Assembly: GCA_001931535.1 (NCBI GenBank)
Contig: CP016211.1
Span: forward strand, 5,873,573 to 5,937,572
Source: Minicystis rosea
GTDB lineage: Bacteria > Myxococcota_A > Polyangia > Polyangiales > Polyangiaceae
Direction: 5' to 3'
Length of the DNA stretch: 64,000 nt
The translations under genes were made by a program, and so were the position numbers. Below, in pieces: positions 8,292 through 17,271 of the stretch (position 1 is the first letter of the stretch; every line of letters begins with the position of its first letter). The notes under the pieces are model-generated. The model did no database searches. It was not told the origin of the DNA and saw only the letters and a list, made by a program, of their open reading frames with translations.

Positions 8292-9224
8292 CTATAGACC
8301 GATCGTGCCGCGGTAGACCCAGCCGACCTTGCCGTTCGAGTCGACCTTGTACCAGTCGCCCTGCTTGCCGAGGATCTTGACCTTGGTCCCGCGCACGAAG
8401 CGATGGACGACCTCGCCGTCCTTCGGCTCCTTGCGCGCGAGCGCCGTGTCCTGGGCGACGACGGCCGTGCCGCTCGCGTCGGCTTCGCTCGTGGTCGCGC
8501 CCGCGGCCGGCTCGCCGTCACCCGTGTCGGCGGACGCGCCTTCGGGGTGCTTGCCCGGCGGGTAGAACGTGATCGGGTACTCGAGCACGTAGTGCTTGTG
8601 CTTGTGCGGGACCTCGTCGAGCGGGGCCTGCGCGAACTCGCGCGCCGCGCACTTCACGATGCCGCTCACGGTCGCCGAAGGCAGCGAGTTCTTCTTCGTC
8701 TTCTTGACGACGACCTCTTTCTTGCCGAAGTCGATCTCGAAGAGGACGCCCATCTTCCCGGACAGGCCGAGCGCGGACGGGCACGCAGAGAGCGCGCGCA
8801 GGCGCTTCACCGCGATGGGATCGAAGAGGAGCTTCTCGCAGTCGTCGATCTTCTTGTCCTTCTTGTCGAAGCACTTGACGATCTTGCCGGGGCCGACCAC
8901 CACGAGCTCGCTGTTCCCCGCGGCCGACGGGGCCTCGGGATCGCCGGCGTTCGCGGACGCCGAAGGCGCCGCCGCGGCAGACGCCGAAGGCGCAGCTGCG
9001 GTGGTGGCGCGCGGCGCGGCCGACGCGGAGGGCGAGCCCGAGGCTTCCACCTTGGCGGCGAGATCGGCCGGCACGGCGGGCCCGATCTTCACGCCGGCCA
9101 CCTTCGGCCACGCGATCCCGATCACGAAGCCGAGCACGCCGACGATCCCGACGCGCGACCAGATCGGCTGATCGCTGGCAGCGGTGGGAATCTCGACCTT
9201 CAACGCGCGCTCGGACTTCGACAT
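8292..9224 (-). CDS. membrane-anchored protein with C-terminal SH3 domain
   Basis: A 310-residue protein. Residues about 23-45 form one membrane helix (RVGIVGVLGFVIGIAWP). An Ala/Ser/Pro-rich linker follows (about 65-110, with repeated SAS/AAPSAS units), then a globular region with paired Cys residues (IVKCFDKKDKKIDDCEKLLFDP ... LSACPSALGLSG ... IVKCAAREFA). The last 50 residues look like a bacterial SH3 (SH3_3) domain: GEVVHRFVRGTKVKILGKQGDWYKVDS, NGKVGWVYRGTIGL. Such domains commonly bind peptides or peptidoglycan. The middle region is not a family I recognise. Probably a periplasmic envelope protein. Confidence 0.75.
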   Translation of the reverse strand: MSKSERALKVEIPTAASDQPIWSRVGIVGVLGFVIGIAWPKVAGVKIGPAVPADLAAKVEASGSPSASAAPRATTAAAPSASAAAAPSASANAGDPEAPSAAGNSELVVVGPGKIVKCFDKKDKKIDDCEKLLFDPIAVKRLRALSACPSALGLSGKMGVLFEIDFGKKEVVVKKTKKNSLPSATVSGIVKCAAREFAQAPLDEVPHKHKHYVLEYPITFYPPGKHPEGASADTGDGEPAAGATTSEADASGTAVVAQDTALARKEPKDGEVVHRFVRGTKVKILGKQGDWYKVDSNGKVGWVYRGTIGL

Positions 9225-9349
9225 CGCTCGCCCTCGCTACCACAGATGGGCCCGCGGCCGGAAATAGTCCGCGGAAACGGGGCCGAGGCGGAGCCCGGGT
9301 GTGTGAGCCCCGCGAGATCACCGGGGATTCGCGATCCGCCGTCCGGCGC

Positions 9350-11584
9350 TCACCGCTCCACGCCCGCCGCCTCCAGCAGCGGCCTCACCTTCGCCTGGGA
9401 GACCGCGAACGTCGCATCGACGCCGTCCTTGCGCACATAGAGGATGCGCGTGCCCTGAAAGGTGTCCCCGGCGCCGAACACGAGGCGGACCTTCTTGCCG
9501 CCGACCTCGATGGCGGCCTCGAGCGTTGGCTTGTCGAGCCCTTCACGCTTCTCGGGCCGCCCGACGGAGACGGCGCCTTCGCTGAAGAGATCGCCGAGCG
9601 CCTCGCGCACGCCCGCGGCGCGCGCGTTGGCCACCGGATCGGTCGCCGCGCCCGCCACGTGGAAGGAGCCGCCGCTCGCTTCGAGCACCACGCGCTTGCC
9701 GGGTGCGGTCAGCGTGACGCGGGTCACCTGCGCGGCATCGGTGAGCAACGCGGCGCGATCGACGAGCCAGCGGTCCGCGGCCTCCTCGATGCGACGCGTG
9801 ATCACGAAGACCGCGGGGTCGTCGCCGGTCTGCGCGAATGATCCGGCGGCGCCCGCCGGCGCGCCGACCGAGACCTTGATGGTGCTCGGCTTGCTGCCCG
9901 CGTCGGATGCGCTCGTCGCGAGCGCGCCTTCGATCACGAGCCGCGGATGCGCGAGCCCATGCTCCGGACGCGCAGCGCCCACCCAGCGATCGGCGGTCAG
10001 CCCGCCGACGGCGTCGCCGACGTCGCGGAGCAGGGCGCCGTCCGGGAACAGGCCGGCACCCTTCGGCTCGGCGAACGACCACGATCCATCGGCGCCGCGC
10101 TCGATGCGCTGCACGCGGCCCGGCGCTTCGATGTGCAGGGAGCGGAAGCTCGCGAGATCCTCGCGGTGGATCTTGCGCGGGCGCAGCGCGATTTCGTCGG
10201 CGAAGAGAGGCGCGGCGGCCTCAGCGGGGATCTCGGCGATGCTGCCGTCCTCGACGCGGCGGGCGTGCACCACGCCGTTCTGCTCGGCACCGACCTCGAT
10301 CACTTCGGTGCGCTCCGCGTCGCCGCCGTCGGCGCCGCCCCCGGGCACCAGCGAGACCACGCGCACCGTGGCGCGCGGCGGATCGAGGCCGAGCGCCTTC
10401 GGATCACCGCCCACGAGCTTCGTCGCCGAGACGTCGAGCAGCCGGTCCAGGAAGGCCTTGCCCACGTCGGTGTCCACCGGCCGATCGGCGGGCGACTGCT
10501 GGTGCCATTGGCTCCCGCTCCGTGCCAGCGCGAGGGTCGTGCCGCCCGAGGCGAGCTTGAGATCGATCACCTCTTCGGCGCGCGCGCCCACGAGCCGGCG
10601 GTCGACCAGCGTATTCGTTTGAGCTCCAAGCATCTCGAGCGCGCCGCGCGGTACGCAGGCGCTCATCCGAGCGCCGTGATCGTCGCGACGCACGGCGACC
10701 ACGTCGTCGGGGTGGCCGGGGCAGGCGCCGCCGAGATCGATGGTGAGCGTGCCGCCGGCCGTCGCGGTGAGCTTCAGCGTCAGCTTGCGATCGAGGGCTT
10801 TGTCGGCCTCGGCGTCGGGGAGGAAAATCTCGGCCGAGAGCTTGCCGATGCCGTTCCACACGTCGTCGAGCGCGGCGGCCGACGCGCGCACGCGGCCCTC
10901 CGGCGTGGAGCCGTCGAAGCGGAAGCTCCCGCCGCGGGGCGCGAGCCAAGCGCTGCGCACGAGGTGCCGCGCGCCGCCTTCACCGTCGAGCGCGATGGCG
11001 GAGACCTCCGCCGGCCCCCAGCTCACGAGAGACTTCTGGCGGAAGCCGTCGGGCTCCGCGATGAGCACCGCGGCGAGCTGCGCGGAGATCACGCCCGTGG
11101 CCGGCTCGTCGCCGCCTTGCACCTCGGTGTAGACGGCGCCGGGCGGCGTCGGCGCGGGCCCGCGCAGCGTCACGAGCCAGCGCCTGCGCCCCATCTCCAC
11201 GGCCACCATGGCGCGCGCTTCGCCGGTGCCCTCGACGCCGCCCTGGACCCAGCGATCGACCACGCCGTCGCGGAGCGCGGCGAGGTATTGATCCACCACC
11301 GCCTCTTCGGCCGGCCAGGTGGCGCCGTCGATCTCCACTTGCCAGGGGCGCTGGCCGACGGCGTTCACCGCGCCGCGGAAGACGCGCGCCGTGCGGCCCT
11401 GCGTGGTGATCTTGAACTCGCTCACGTCGTCGTCGCGGAAGGACGCGAGCAGGTTCTTGCGGCGCGCGAGGCGCTCGGTGGTCGTCACCGATCCGCGATC
11501 GACGACCAGCACCACCACGCCGGCCACGGCCGTGAGGGCGACGATGGCGAGCGTGGTCCCGTGGCGACGCAGCGTCGCGTTCAT
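9350..11584 (-). CDS. DUF4340 domain protein of GldG-type ABC operon
   Basis: Last gene of the four-gene ABC cluster. The 744-residue product has a single N-terminal membrane helix (LAIVALTAVAGVVVLVVDRG) and a large periplasmic region made of repeated DUF4340-like modules, e.g. NLLASFRDDDVSEFKITTQ, AEEVIDLKLASGGTTLALARSG and EKREGLDKPTLEAAIEVGGKKVRLVFG. The ATG at 11584 overlaps the stop codon of the GldG-like gene by 4 bp (ATGA), which fixes the start although the frame is open further upstream. DUF4340 proteins regularly accompany GldF/GldG-like exporters; their job is unknown and probably structural or regulatory. Confidence 0.88.
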   Translation of the reverse strand: MNATLRRHGTTLAIVALTAVAGVVVLVVDRGSVTTTERLARRKNLLASFRDDDVSEFKITTQGRTARVFRGAVNAVGQRPWQVEIDGATWPAEEAVVDQYLAALRDGVVDRWVQGGVEGTGEARAMVAVEMGRRRWLVTLRGPAPTPPGAVYTEVQGGDEPATGVISAQLAAVLIAEPDGFRQKSLVSWGPAEVSAIALDGEGGARHLVRSAWLAPRGGSFRFDGSTPEGRVRASAAALDDVWNGIGKLSAEIFLPDAEADKALDRKLTLKLTATAGGTLTIDLGGACPGHPDDVVAVRRDDHGARMSACVPRGALEMLGAQTNTLVDRRLVGARAEEVIDLKLASGGTTLALARSGSQWHQQSPADRPVDTDVGKAFLDRLLDVSATKLVGGDPKALGLDPPRATVRVVSLVPGGGADGGDAERTEVIEVGAEQNGVVHARRVEDGSIAEIPAEAAAPLFADEIALRPRKIHREDLASFRSLHIEAPGRVQRIERGADGSWSFAEPKGAGLFPDGALLRDVGDAVGGLTADRWVGAARPEHGLAHPRLVIEGALATSASDAGSKPSTIKVSVGAPAGAAGSFAQTGDDPAVFVITRRIEEAADRWLVDRAALLTDAAQVTRVTLTAPGKRVVLEASGGSFHVAGAATDPVANARAAGVREALGDLFSEGAVSVGRPEKREGLDKPTLEAAIEVGGKKVRLVFGAGDTFQGTRILYVRKDGVDATFAVSQAKVRPLLEAAGVER

Positions 11585-13530
11585 CCGTCGCCCTTGGGCT
11601 CCGGAGGCGAGCCGCCGTCGTCGACCGTTCCGCGTCGCTCTCCGCGGCGGCGCAGGTGCACGGCCACGCCGATGAGCAGCGCCGCGAGCGGCATGTAGAG
11701 CACCGTGTAGCGGAAGGTGGCCGCGAGCCAGGCGTCGCTCACGCGCAGGCCGGCGGTGAACGTGGGCTTCTGCGCGATGTCGAGGATCGGCGGCCGGGCC
11801 GTGAGCCACGCGATGGCGCTCTCCACGAAGAGCGCCGTGCCCTTGAGATCCTCGCTCTGCCAGTTGGCCGCCTCCAGCACGCCCGCGCTGCCCACGGCCA
11901 CCAAGCGGCCGCCGTGCGCGGCGCCCGTAGGCGCGGGAAGCTCGGCGGCGAACGCGATCGGCAGCGGGCCCTTGCGATCGCCGGACGCGGGCAGCGGCGG
12001 CGCGCCCGTCTTGGCCCAGGCGAAGAAGTCGACCATCCCGAACGCTTGATCGCTCGTCACCAGGAGCGGCACCGGCACCGTCGTCCCGGCGCCCGTCGTC
12101 GAGAGCGAGCTCGCCACCGTGACGATGGGGATGACGCCGCGATCGGCGGCCTTCATCAAGGGCTGCGTGACCGGGTGGGGGCGCGGCATGGGCGCGAAGG
12201 TCTCGCCGCGACCGCGCGGGGAGCGCAGCTTGGGATCGAGCTCGTAGACGAAGTTCGCGTCGAGCTTCACGCCGAACACGCCGAGGAGATCGGCGAGCCC
12301 GAGATCCACGTAGCCGCGATCGCCGGCGTCGGGCTGGGGGCTCGCGGCCACGAGCGCGTTGCCGCCCTTCTCGACGTAGGCCTTGTAGCGGGCGATGTCC
12401 TCGGCGGGGACGTGCTCCGTCGGGCCGGCGACGATGAGCACCTTGCAGCCCTCGAGCGAGGCCTTCTCGCCTTTGCGCGCGGGCTCCACGCTCTCCACCT
12501 CGTAGCCGTTGCGGCGGAGGTGCTCGCGGAGGGGCAGGCTCCCCGTCTCGCCGTGGCCGGTGGTGAAGCAGGCCCGCGGATGGTCGGTGGCCTGCACCGC
12601 GCGGAGCGCGCCCGTGAAGGCCTGTTCGAGGCGCGGGCGGCGCTTGAGGTCGTCGTCGGCGTCGACCTCGATGAGCTCCTGCTGGCGGATGATCTCGCGG
12701 CGATCGCCGCGCACCACGATGGCCGCGGCCGAGGGCACGACGCGGCCCTCCTCGCGCTCGACGTCGATGCCGTAGCGCTGCACCACGGCGAGGAAGTCGG
12801 CGGGCCGGCGATCGGGATCGATGTACTCGACGGCGAGCTGCGAGGTCTCGGCGCGATACCCTTCGAGCAGGTGCTGCACGGAGAGGGTGAGCGCGTCGCC
12901 GCCGGGGAGGAGCACGTAGATGCGGATCGGCTCCTGGATGGAATGGAGCGTGGCGGTGGTCGCGTCGCTCAGCGTGTAGAGGCCGCCGCGCGTCCAGTCC
13001 CAGCGGCGGAAGTGGCGGCCGACGAAGACGTTGATCAGCGTGGCCAGCACCATGGCGGCGACGATGCCGACGCTGGCGGAGATCTTGGTGGCCGCGAGAG
13101 AGGCGGAGGGAGGCGCGTCCTGGGGCCCGCTCCCTTGCGGTCGCGGCTGCTTCTTCTTGTTGCCCTTGGGCGACGCGCCGGCAGGCGCGGGCGCGTCGGC
13201 AAGCTTGGGGGCGTCGGCAGGCGCGGGCGCGTCGGCAAACGGGGTGGAGGCGTCGGCAGACGGGGTGGACGCGTCGGCAAGCGCGGGCGACACGTCTGCC
13301 GACGCGTCGGCAACCGCCGGGGATGTGTCGGGACGCGCCGGGGATGCGTCGGCAACCGCCGGGGATGTGTCGGGACGCGGCGGAGATGCGTCGGCAGCCG
13401 CCGAGGATGCATCGGCAACTGCCGGCTGCCCATCGGCAACTGCCGGCTGCCCGTCGGCAACCGCCGGCTGCCCGTCGGCAACCGCCGGGGATGCGTCGGC
13501 AACCGGGGATTTCGGGTGTTTCTTCTTCAT
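11581..13530 (-). CDS. GldG-like ABC transporter auxiliary protein
   Basis: A 649-residue protein matching ABC_transp_aux/GldG proteins. A cytoplasmic N-terminus precedes a membrane helix (about 155-175, SASVGIVAAMVLATLINVFVG). A long periplasmic domain follows: YTLSDATTATLHSIQEPIRIYVLLPGGD, VEYIDPDRRP, TTGHGETGSLPL, KVLIVAGPTEHVPAEDIARYKAYVEKGGNALVA. A C-terminal membrane helix (YTVLYMPLAALLIGVAVHL) ends in a charged tail. The first 140 residues are an unusual Ala/Asp/Pro/Ser repeat (VADGQPAVADGQPAVADGQ, then many ADAS/ADTSP units) ending in a Lys-rich patch. GGAGGTGGGG directly before the ATG at 13530 supports the start, which overlaps the permease stop by 4 bp. Confidence 0.9.
   Translation of the reverse strand: MKKKHPKSPVADASPAVADGQPAVADGQPAVADGQPAVADASSAAADASPPRPDTSPAVADASPARPDTSPAVADASADVSPALADASTPSADASTPFADAPAPADAPKLADAPAPAGASPKGNKKKQPRPQGSGPQDAPPSASLAATKISASVGIVAAMVLATLINVFVGRHFRRWDWTRGGLYTLSDATTATLHSIQEPIRIYVLLPGGDALTLSVQHLLEGYRAETSQLAVEYIDPDRRPADFLAVVQRYGIDVEREEGRVVPSAAAIVVRGDRREIIRQQELIEVDADDDLKRRPRLEQAFTGALRAVQATDHPRACFTTGHGETGSLPLREHLRRNGYEVESVEPARKGEKASLEGCKVLIVAGPTEHVPAEDIARYKAYVEKGGNALVAASPQPDAGDRGYVDLGLADLLGVFGVKLDANFVYELDPKLRSPRGRGETFAPMPRPHPVTQPLMKAADRGVIPIVTVASSLSTTGAGTTVPVPLLVTSDQAFGMVDFFAWAKTGAPPLPASGDRKGPLPIAFAAELPAPTGAAHGGRLVAVGSAGVLEAANWQSEDLKGTALFVESAIAWLTARPPILDIAQKPTFTAGLRVSDAWLAATFRYTVLYMPLAALLIGVAVHLRRRGERRGTVDDGGSPPEPKGDG
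13035..13510. repeat. low-complexity coding repeats with an embedded dispersed motif
   Basis: Within the GldG-like gene, short units around GTCGGCAACCGCCGG recur across 13190-13500, giving the ADAS/VADGQPA protein repeats. The clearest stretch is a run of 24-bp units near 13410-13490. At about 13128-13152 is a segment containing CTCCCTTGCGGTCGCGGCT, identical over about 25 bp to one at about 7538-7562, where it is intergenic. Confidence 0.7.
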
Positions 13531-14270
13531 CCCCACCTCCAGGCGTCGACGGCGCGGACGGTGATGAAGAGGGGGACGGCGACGAGGGTGCCGTCGAAGA
13601 CGAGGCGGCGCAGGTCGACGATGCCCTGCGAGAAGTCGTTCATCTGCCCCCACACCGAGACGTAGGCGCAGACGTCGTGCACGGGGCCGCTGTCGATGAT
13701 GAACTCCGCGACGCCGACCATGAAGAGGAACATCAGCGCCATCGCGGAGAGCACCGCGGCGGTGAGCTGGCTCGTGGTGAGCGCGCTCGTCATGGTGCCG
13801 ATGGCGAGGTAGCCGGCGCCGATGCCGAAGACGCCGAGGTAGCTCGCGCCCACGACGCGCCAGTCGACGTCGCCCGTGCGGCCGATGAGCATGATGTAGA
13901 GCACCGTCGGCGCCCAGATGACGAGGTACGTGACGAGCGCGGCGCCGTACTTGGCGAGCGTGACGCCGACCGTGCCCACGGGCGCGGTGAGCAGCGCCTC
14001 GATGGTGCCGCTCCGCCGCTCCTCGGCGAAGAGGCGCATCGTGAGCAGCGGGCACACGAAGATCATCGGCAGGTAGAGGAGGATCGTCCGGCCGAAGAAG
14101 GCCTGTACCGGGCTGCCCTCGGTGATGCCCACGTCGGTCGCGTACTGGTTCGTGAGCAGGAAGAAGTGGATGCCCTGCACCACCAGGAAGGTGGTCATCA
14201 GCACCCACGCCAGCGGCGTCACGAAGAGCGAGAACAGCTCCCGCTTGAAGATCGGAAAGAAACCCTTCAC
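13527..14270 (-). CDS. ABC-2 type transporter permease (GldF-like)
   Basis: A 247-residue integral membrane protein with six hydrophobic segments. It opens KGFFPIFKRELFSLFVTPLAWVLMTTF, followed by the typical ABC-2 coupling region EERRSGTIEALLTAPVGTVGVTLAKY. The start is the GTG at 14270, whose GTGA overlaps the ATPase stop codon; the frame is open further upstream but that part is the ATPase gene in another phase. It is the channel-forming subunit for the ATPase encoded upstream, in the arrangement seen for GldA/GldF. The exported substrate is unknown. Confidence 0.92.
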   Translation of the reverse strand: MKGFFPIFKRELFSLFVTPLAWVLMTTFLVVQGIHFFLLTNQYATDVGITEGSPVQAFFGRTILLYLPMIFVCPLLTMRLFAEERRSGTIEALLTAPVGTVGVTLAKYGAALVTYLVIWAPTVLYIMLIGRTGDVDWRVVGASYLGVFGIGAGYLAIGTMTSALTTSQLTAAVLSAMALMFLFMVGVAEFIIDSGPVHDVCAYVSVWGQMNDFSQGIVDLRRLVFDGTLVAVPLFITVRAVDAWRWG

Positions 14271-15232
14271 GCCTCGCCTCGATCCGAGCCTTCGGAGCCC
14301 GCGCCGGTGGTGAGCGCGGAGAACACCTGCTCCAGCGAGGCGAGCCGCGGCGCCACCTCGCGCACGCCGAGCCCCGCCGCGCACAGCGCGCCGACGATCG
14401 CCTCGGTCGCCCGCCCGATCTCGGCGTCCTTGGCGAGCTCGATGGAGAGCGCCGTCGTGTCGCCGGTCGCCTCGCGCTTCACCTTGCGCACGCCCTCGAT
14501 CTTGCCGGCCACCACGGCCGCGGCCGCCGCGTCGCCGCGCACGGTGATGCGCACCCCGCCGCCGCGGCGCAGGGCGCGGATCTCGTCGATCGATCCTTCG
14601 GCCACCAGCTTGCCGCGCGCGATCACCAAGGCGCGCGAGCAGGTGGCCTCGACCTCGGAGAGGATGTGCGTGGACACGAGGACCGCGCGATCCTTGCCGA
14701 GGGCCTGCACGAGATCGCGCACCTCGCGGATCTGGTTGGGATCGAGGCCGGCAGTGGGCTCGTCCAGGATGAGGATCGGCGGCGAGGCGACGAGCGCGTC
14801 CGCCAGGCCGACGCGCTGGCGATAGCCCTTGGAGAGGTGGCCGATCATCACGTCCTCCACGTCCTCGATGCGGGCTTCGACGAGGGCGCGGTGCACGGCC
14901 TCGGCGCGGGCGCGGCGCGGGACGAGCTTGAGCTCGGCGCGGAAGGCGAGATACTCGCGGACCCGCATCTCCGGATAGAGCGGCGAGGTCTCCGGCATGT
15001 AGCCGATCTGGGCGCGGGCGCGGACGGGGTCATCGGCGAGATCGATCCCGGCGATCTGCACCGAGCCCGACGTGGCGCCGAGGAAGCCGGCGAGGATGCG
15101 CAGCGTGGTGCTCTTGCCGGCCCCGTTGGGGCCGAGGAAGCCGACGACCTCACCGCGATCGACGCGGAACGAGACGTCGTCGACCGCCTTCACGGAACCG
15201 TAGGACTTGGAGAGGCGGCGCGCTTCGATCAC
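14267..15232 (-). CDS. ABC transporter ATP-binding protein (GldA-like)
   Basis: About 321 residues. Walker A is GFLGPNGAGKSTTLRIL, the signature is LSKGYRQRVGLADALV, Walker B is PPILILDEPTAGLDP and the switch His lies in VLVSTHILSEVE. The C-terminal 90 residues (LRRGGGVRITVRGDAAAAAVV...) form the accessory region typical of ABC-2 exporters. The start is taken as GTG at 15232 (VIEARRLSKSYGSVKAVDDVSF), where homology begins; no strong ribosome-binding site is visible. First gene of the operon that continues with the permease, GldG-like and DUF4340 genes. Confidence 0.93.
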   Translation of the reverse strand: MIEARRLSKSYGSVKAVDDVSFRVDRGEVVGFLGPNGAGKSTTLRILAGFLGATSGSVQIAGIDLADDPVRARAQIGYMPETSPLYPEMRVREYLAFRAELKLVPRRARAEAVHRALVEARIEDVEDVMIGHLSKGYRQRVGLADALVASPPILILDEPTAGLDPNQIREVRDLVQALGKDRAVLVSTHILSEVEATCSRALVIARGKLVAEGSIDEIRALRRGGGVRITVRGDAAAAAVVAGKIEGVRKVKREATGDTTALSIELAKDAEIGRATEAIVGALCAAGLGVREVAPRLASLEQVFSALTTGAGSEGSDRGEA

Positions 15233-15339
15233 GGGCTGGGGCCGAGCCTTAGCGCAAGCGACCCATCGGGGAAAGCCGAGCAAGCTGGTGTCGAACGGAA
15301 GCCTCCGTCGCGCGCTCGTCGCGCCCCTAGGCTCTGGCT

Positions 15340-15575
15340 GACGAATCCCGGAGGAGAGAAGGAACGCGAAGGCGCAAGGGCTCGAAGGGAGGGAGAGAGA
15401 AGGAACGCAAAGACGCAAAGACGCAAAGGCGCAAAAAGGCGGGGAGGTCGAGGCTCGTTGCGCAAGCTCGGGGCGCTGGCTCGACCGAGGCGGGGAGGCG
15501 CAAAGACGCAAAAAGGCCGGGGGGATCAGCCTTCTTCGCCTTTTTGCGTCTTTGCGTCTTTGCGACTTTGCGTTG
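15340..15575. repeat. purine-rich dispersed repeat with 19-bp perfect hairpin
   Basis: The gap upstream of the ABC operon holds copies of a repeat of the form GGGAGAGAGAAGGAACGCAA followed by tandem AAAGACGC units and CGCAAAAAGGC. An inverted copy makes a perfect 19-bp stem: CGCAAAGACGCAAAAAGGC at 15499-15517 pairs with 15538-15556 across a 20-nt loop. Related sequence occurs at 45681-45740 and 56142-56302. No gene is visible between 15233 and the insertion sequence. Confidence 0.85.
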
Positions 15576-15590
15576 AAGTCCGGTCTCGGC

Positions 15591-15594
15591 CTAG
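15591..15594. repeat. left target-site duplication CTAG
   Basis: CTAG flanks the left terminal inverted repeat of the insertion sequence and matches CTAG at 17272-17275 on the right. This is consistent with a 4-bp target duplication, though four palindromic bases could match by chance. Confidence 0.6.
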
Positions 15595-17271
15595 AGACCC
15601 GATCAACTAAGAACCAAGGAAGATCGATCCCTTACCCACCGCGGGATCGACACCGGCGCGGCCCTCTGATCAAACCGGAACTGGAGGTGCCGCATGGCCA
15701 CGCTCTGGAAGCCGCCGGTCGAGCTGTCGTCGTTGGAAAAGAAGATCGTCGAACGTTGTGGGAAGCGACGCGTCTTCGTGTTTCTGCGGGAGCTCCGGCA
15801 CCTCATCTTCGATGAGGAGATGCAGCGGAAGTTGCACGCGGCCTACGAGCGTGCAGACCGCGTACCGCCGGTGCAGTTGGCGCTGGCGTCGCTGCTGCAA
15901 GCTGCGCTTGGCGTGCCGGATCACGAAGTCGTCGAGCTGACGGTGATGGATCGGCGTTGGCAGATGGTGCTCGGTTGTTTGAGCGCCGAGGAGCCGCTCT
16001 TTTCGCAAGGGACGCTGTTCTACTTCCGCCAGCGCATGATCGAGCACGACCTCGACCGCGAGCTGTTCGACAGGACCGTGCGGCTGGCGCGGGAGACCGG
16101 CGGGTTCAGCGCGACGCACCTGCGCGCGGCGTTCGATGCGAGCCCGCTGTGGGGCGCGGGGCGCGTCGAGGACACGTTCAATCTCATCGGTCGTGCGGCC
16201 AAACACGTGGTGCGTACGGCGGCCGAGCTGACGGGCAGATCGTTCGAGGAGGTCGCGAAGGACGCGGGCATCCCGGTCGTCACGGCGACGAGCATCAAGA
16301 CGGGGCTCGACATCGACTGGGACGATGCCGGCGCGAAGAAGCGGGCGCTGGAGAAGCTGCTCGCACAAGTGTCCGCGCTCGGCGCGTGGATGAACAAGCA
16401 GCTCGCAGAGCACCTCGGCGCACCTCCGCTCAAAGAGCAGTGGGAGCTGGTCGAGAAGCTCGTCGCGCAGGATACCGAGCCCGATCCCGACGATGGCGGC
16501 GGTCGGCGCATCAAGCACGGCGTCGCCAAGGATCGACGTATCAGCGTCAGCGATGCGGACATGCGCCACGGCCGCAAGAGCAAGAAGAAGCGCATCGATG
16601 GCTACAAGCGGCACATCGCCGTCGATCTCGACACGCCCGGGCTCGTGTGCGCCGTCGCGCTCACGCCGGCCAACCAGCCGGAGCGCGTCGCAGCAGCGGA
16701 GCTGTTCGCGGATATCGAGCGTCAGGGCGCCGACGTGCACGAGCTGTTCATCGATCGCGGCTATCTCGGCGACGAGAGCATCGAGTCGCATCGACGCCGT
16801 GGAATGGCGGTGCGCTGCAAGCCGTTCCCGCTGCGCAACGGCGCGCTCTTCTCCAAAGCGGACTTCACCATCGATCTCGACGCTGGCACCGTGCGCTGCC
16901 CGAACGACGTGGTGGTGCCCTTTGCGCTCGGCCAAACCCTCCACTTCCCCGCCACGCGCTGCGCGGCTTGTCCGCTCCGTGTGCGATGTACGCAGGCCGC
17001 AGGCAAGCGAGGGCGCAGCCTCTCGGTTCACCCGAACGAGCCTTTCCTCGTCGAGCTCCGCGCGCACGCCAAGACGCCTGAAGGCAGAGCAACGCTGCGC
17101 CAGCGCGTCGGGGTCGAGCACGCCCTGGCCACGATCCACAACCGCCAAGGCGACCGCGCCCGCTACCGAGGGCTGCGCAGGAACCTGTTCGATCTGCGGC
17201 GCCAGGCGGCGCTCTCGAACCTCTGCGTGGCCGACCAGCTTGCCAGGGTTGCGGCCTAATTGGTCAGGTCT
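15595..17271 (+). mobile_element. complete IS1182-type insertion sequence, 1677 bp
   Basis: One transposase gene is flanked by imperfect terminal inverted repeats: AGACCCGATCAACTAAG at the left end and, read inward from the right end, AGACCTGACCAATTAGG (13 of 17 identical). CTAG flanks both sides. The transposase is intact, so the element looks recent or still active. Its right end falls exactly beside the stop codon of the minus-strand lipoprotein gene at 17272, so it interrupts no gene. Confidence 0.85.
15694..17259 (+). CDS. IS1182 family transposase
   Basis: A 521-residue DDE transposase. The N-terminal part (DEEMQRKLHAAYERADRVPP, VPDHEVVELTVMDRRWQMVLG) is the DUF772-like DNA-binding region. 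The catalytic core has the first Asp in RAAFDASPLWGAGRVEDTFN, the second in HELFIDRGYLGDES and a probable Glu in RVGVEHALATIHNRQGDRARYRG. The insertion CPNDVVVPF...CAACPLRVRCTQ carries the Cys cluster seen in IS1182 members. ATG at 15694, about 100 bp inside the left repeat, follows GGAGGTGCCGC. The reading frame shows no frameshift. Confidence 0.95.
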   Translation: MATLWKPPVELSSLEKKIVERCGKRRVFVFLRELRHLIFDEEMQRKLHAAYERADRVPPVQLALASLLQAALGVPDHEVVELTVMDRRWQMVLGCLSAEEPLFSQGTLFYFRQRMIEHDLDRELFDRTVRLARETGGFSATHLRAAFDASPLWGAGRVEDTFNLIGRAAKHVVRTAAELTGRSFEEVAKDAGIPVVTATSIKTGLDIDWDDAGAKKRALEKLLAQVSALGAWMNKQLAEHLGAPPLKEQWELVEKLVAQDTEPDPDDGGGRRIKHGVAKDRRISVSDADMRHGRKSKKKRIDGYKRHIAVDLDTPGLVCAVALTPANQPERVAAAELFADIERQGADVHELFIDRGYLGDESIESHRRRGMAVRCKPFPLRNGALFSKADFTIDLDAGTVRCPNDVVVPFALGQTLHFPATRCAACPLRVRCTQAAGKRGRSLSVHPNEPFLVELRAHAKTPEGRATLRQRVGVEHALATIHNRQGDRARYRGLRRNLFDLRRQAALSNLCVADQLARVAA

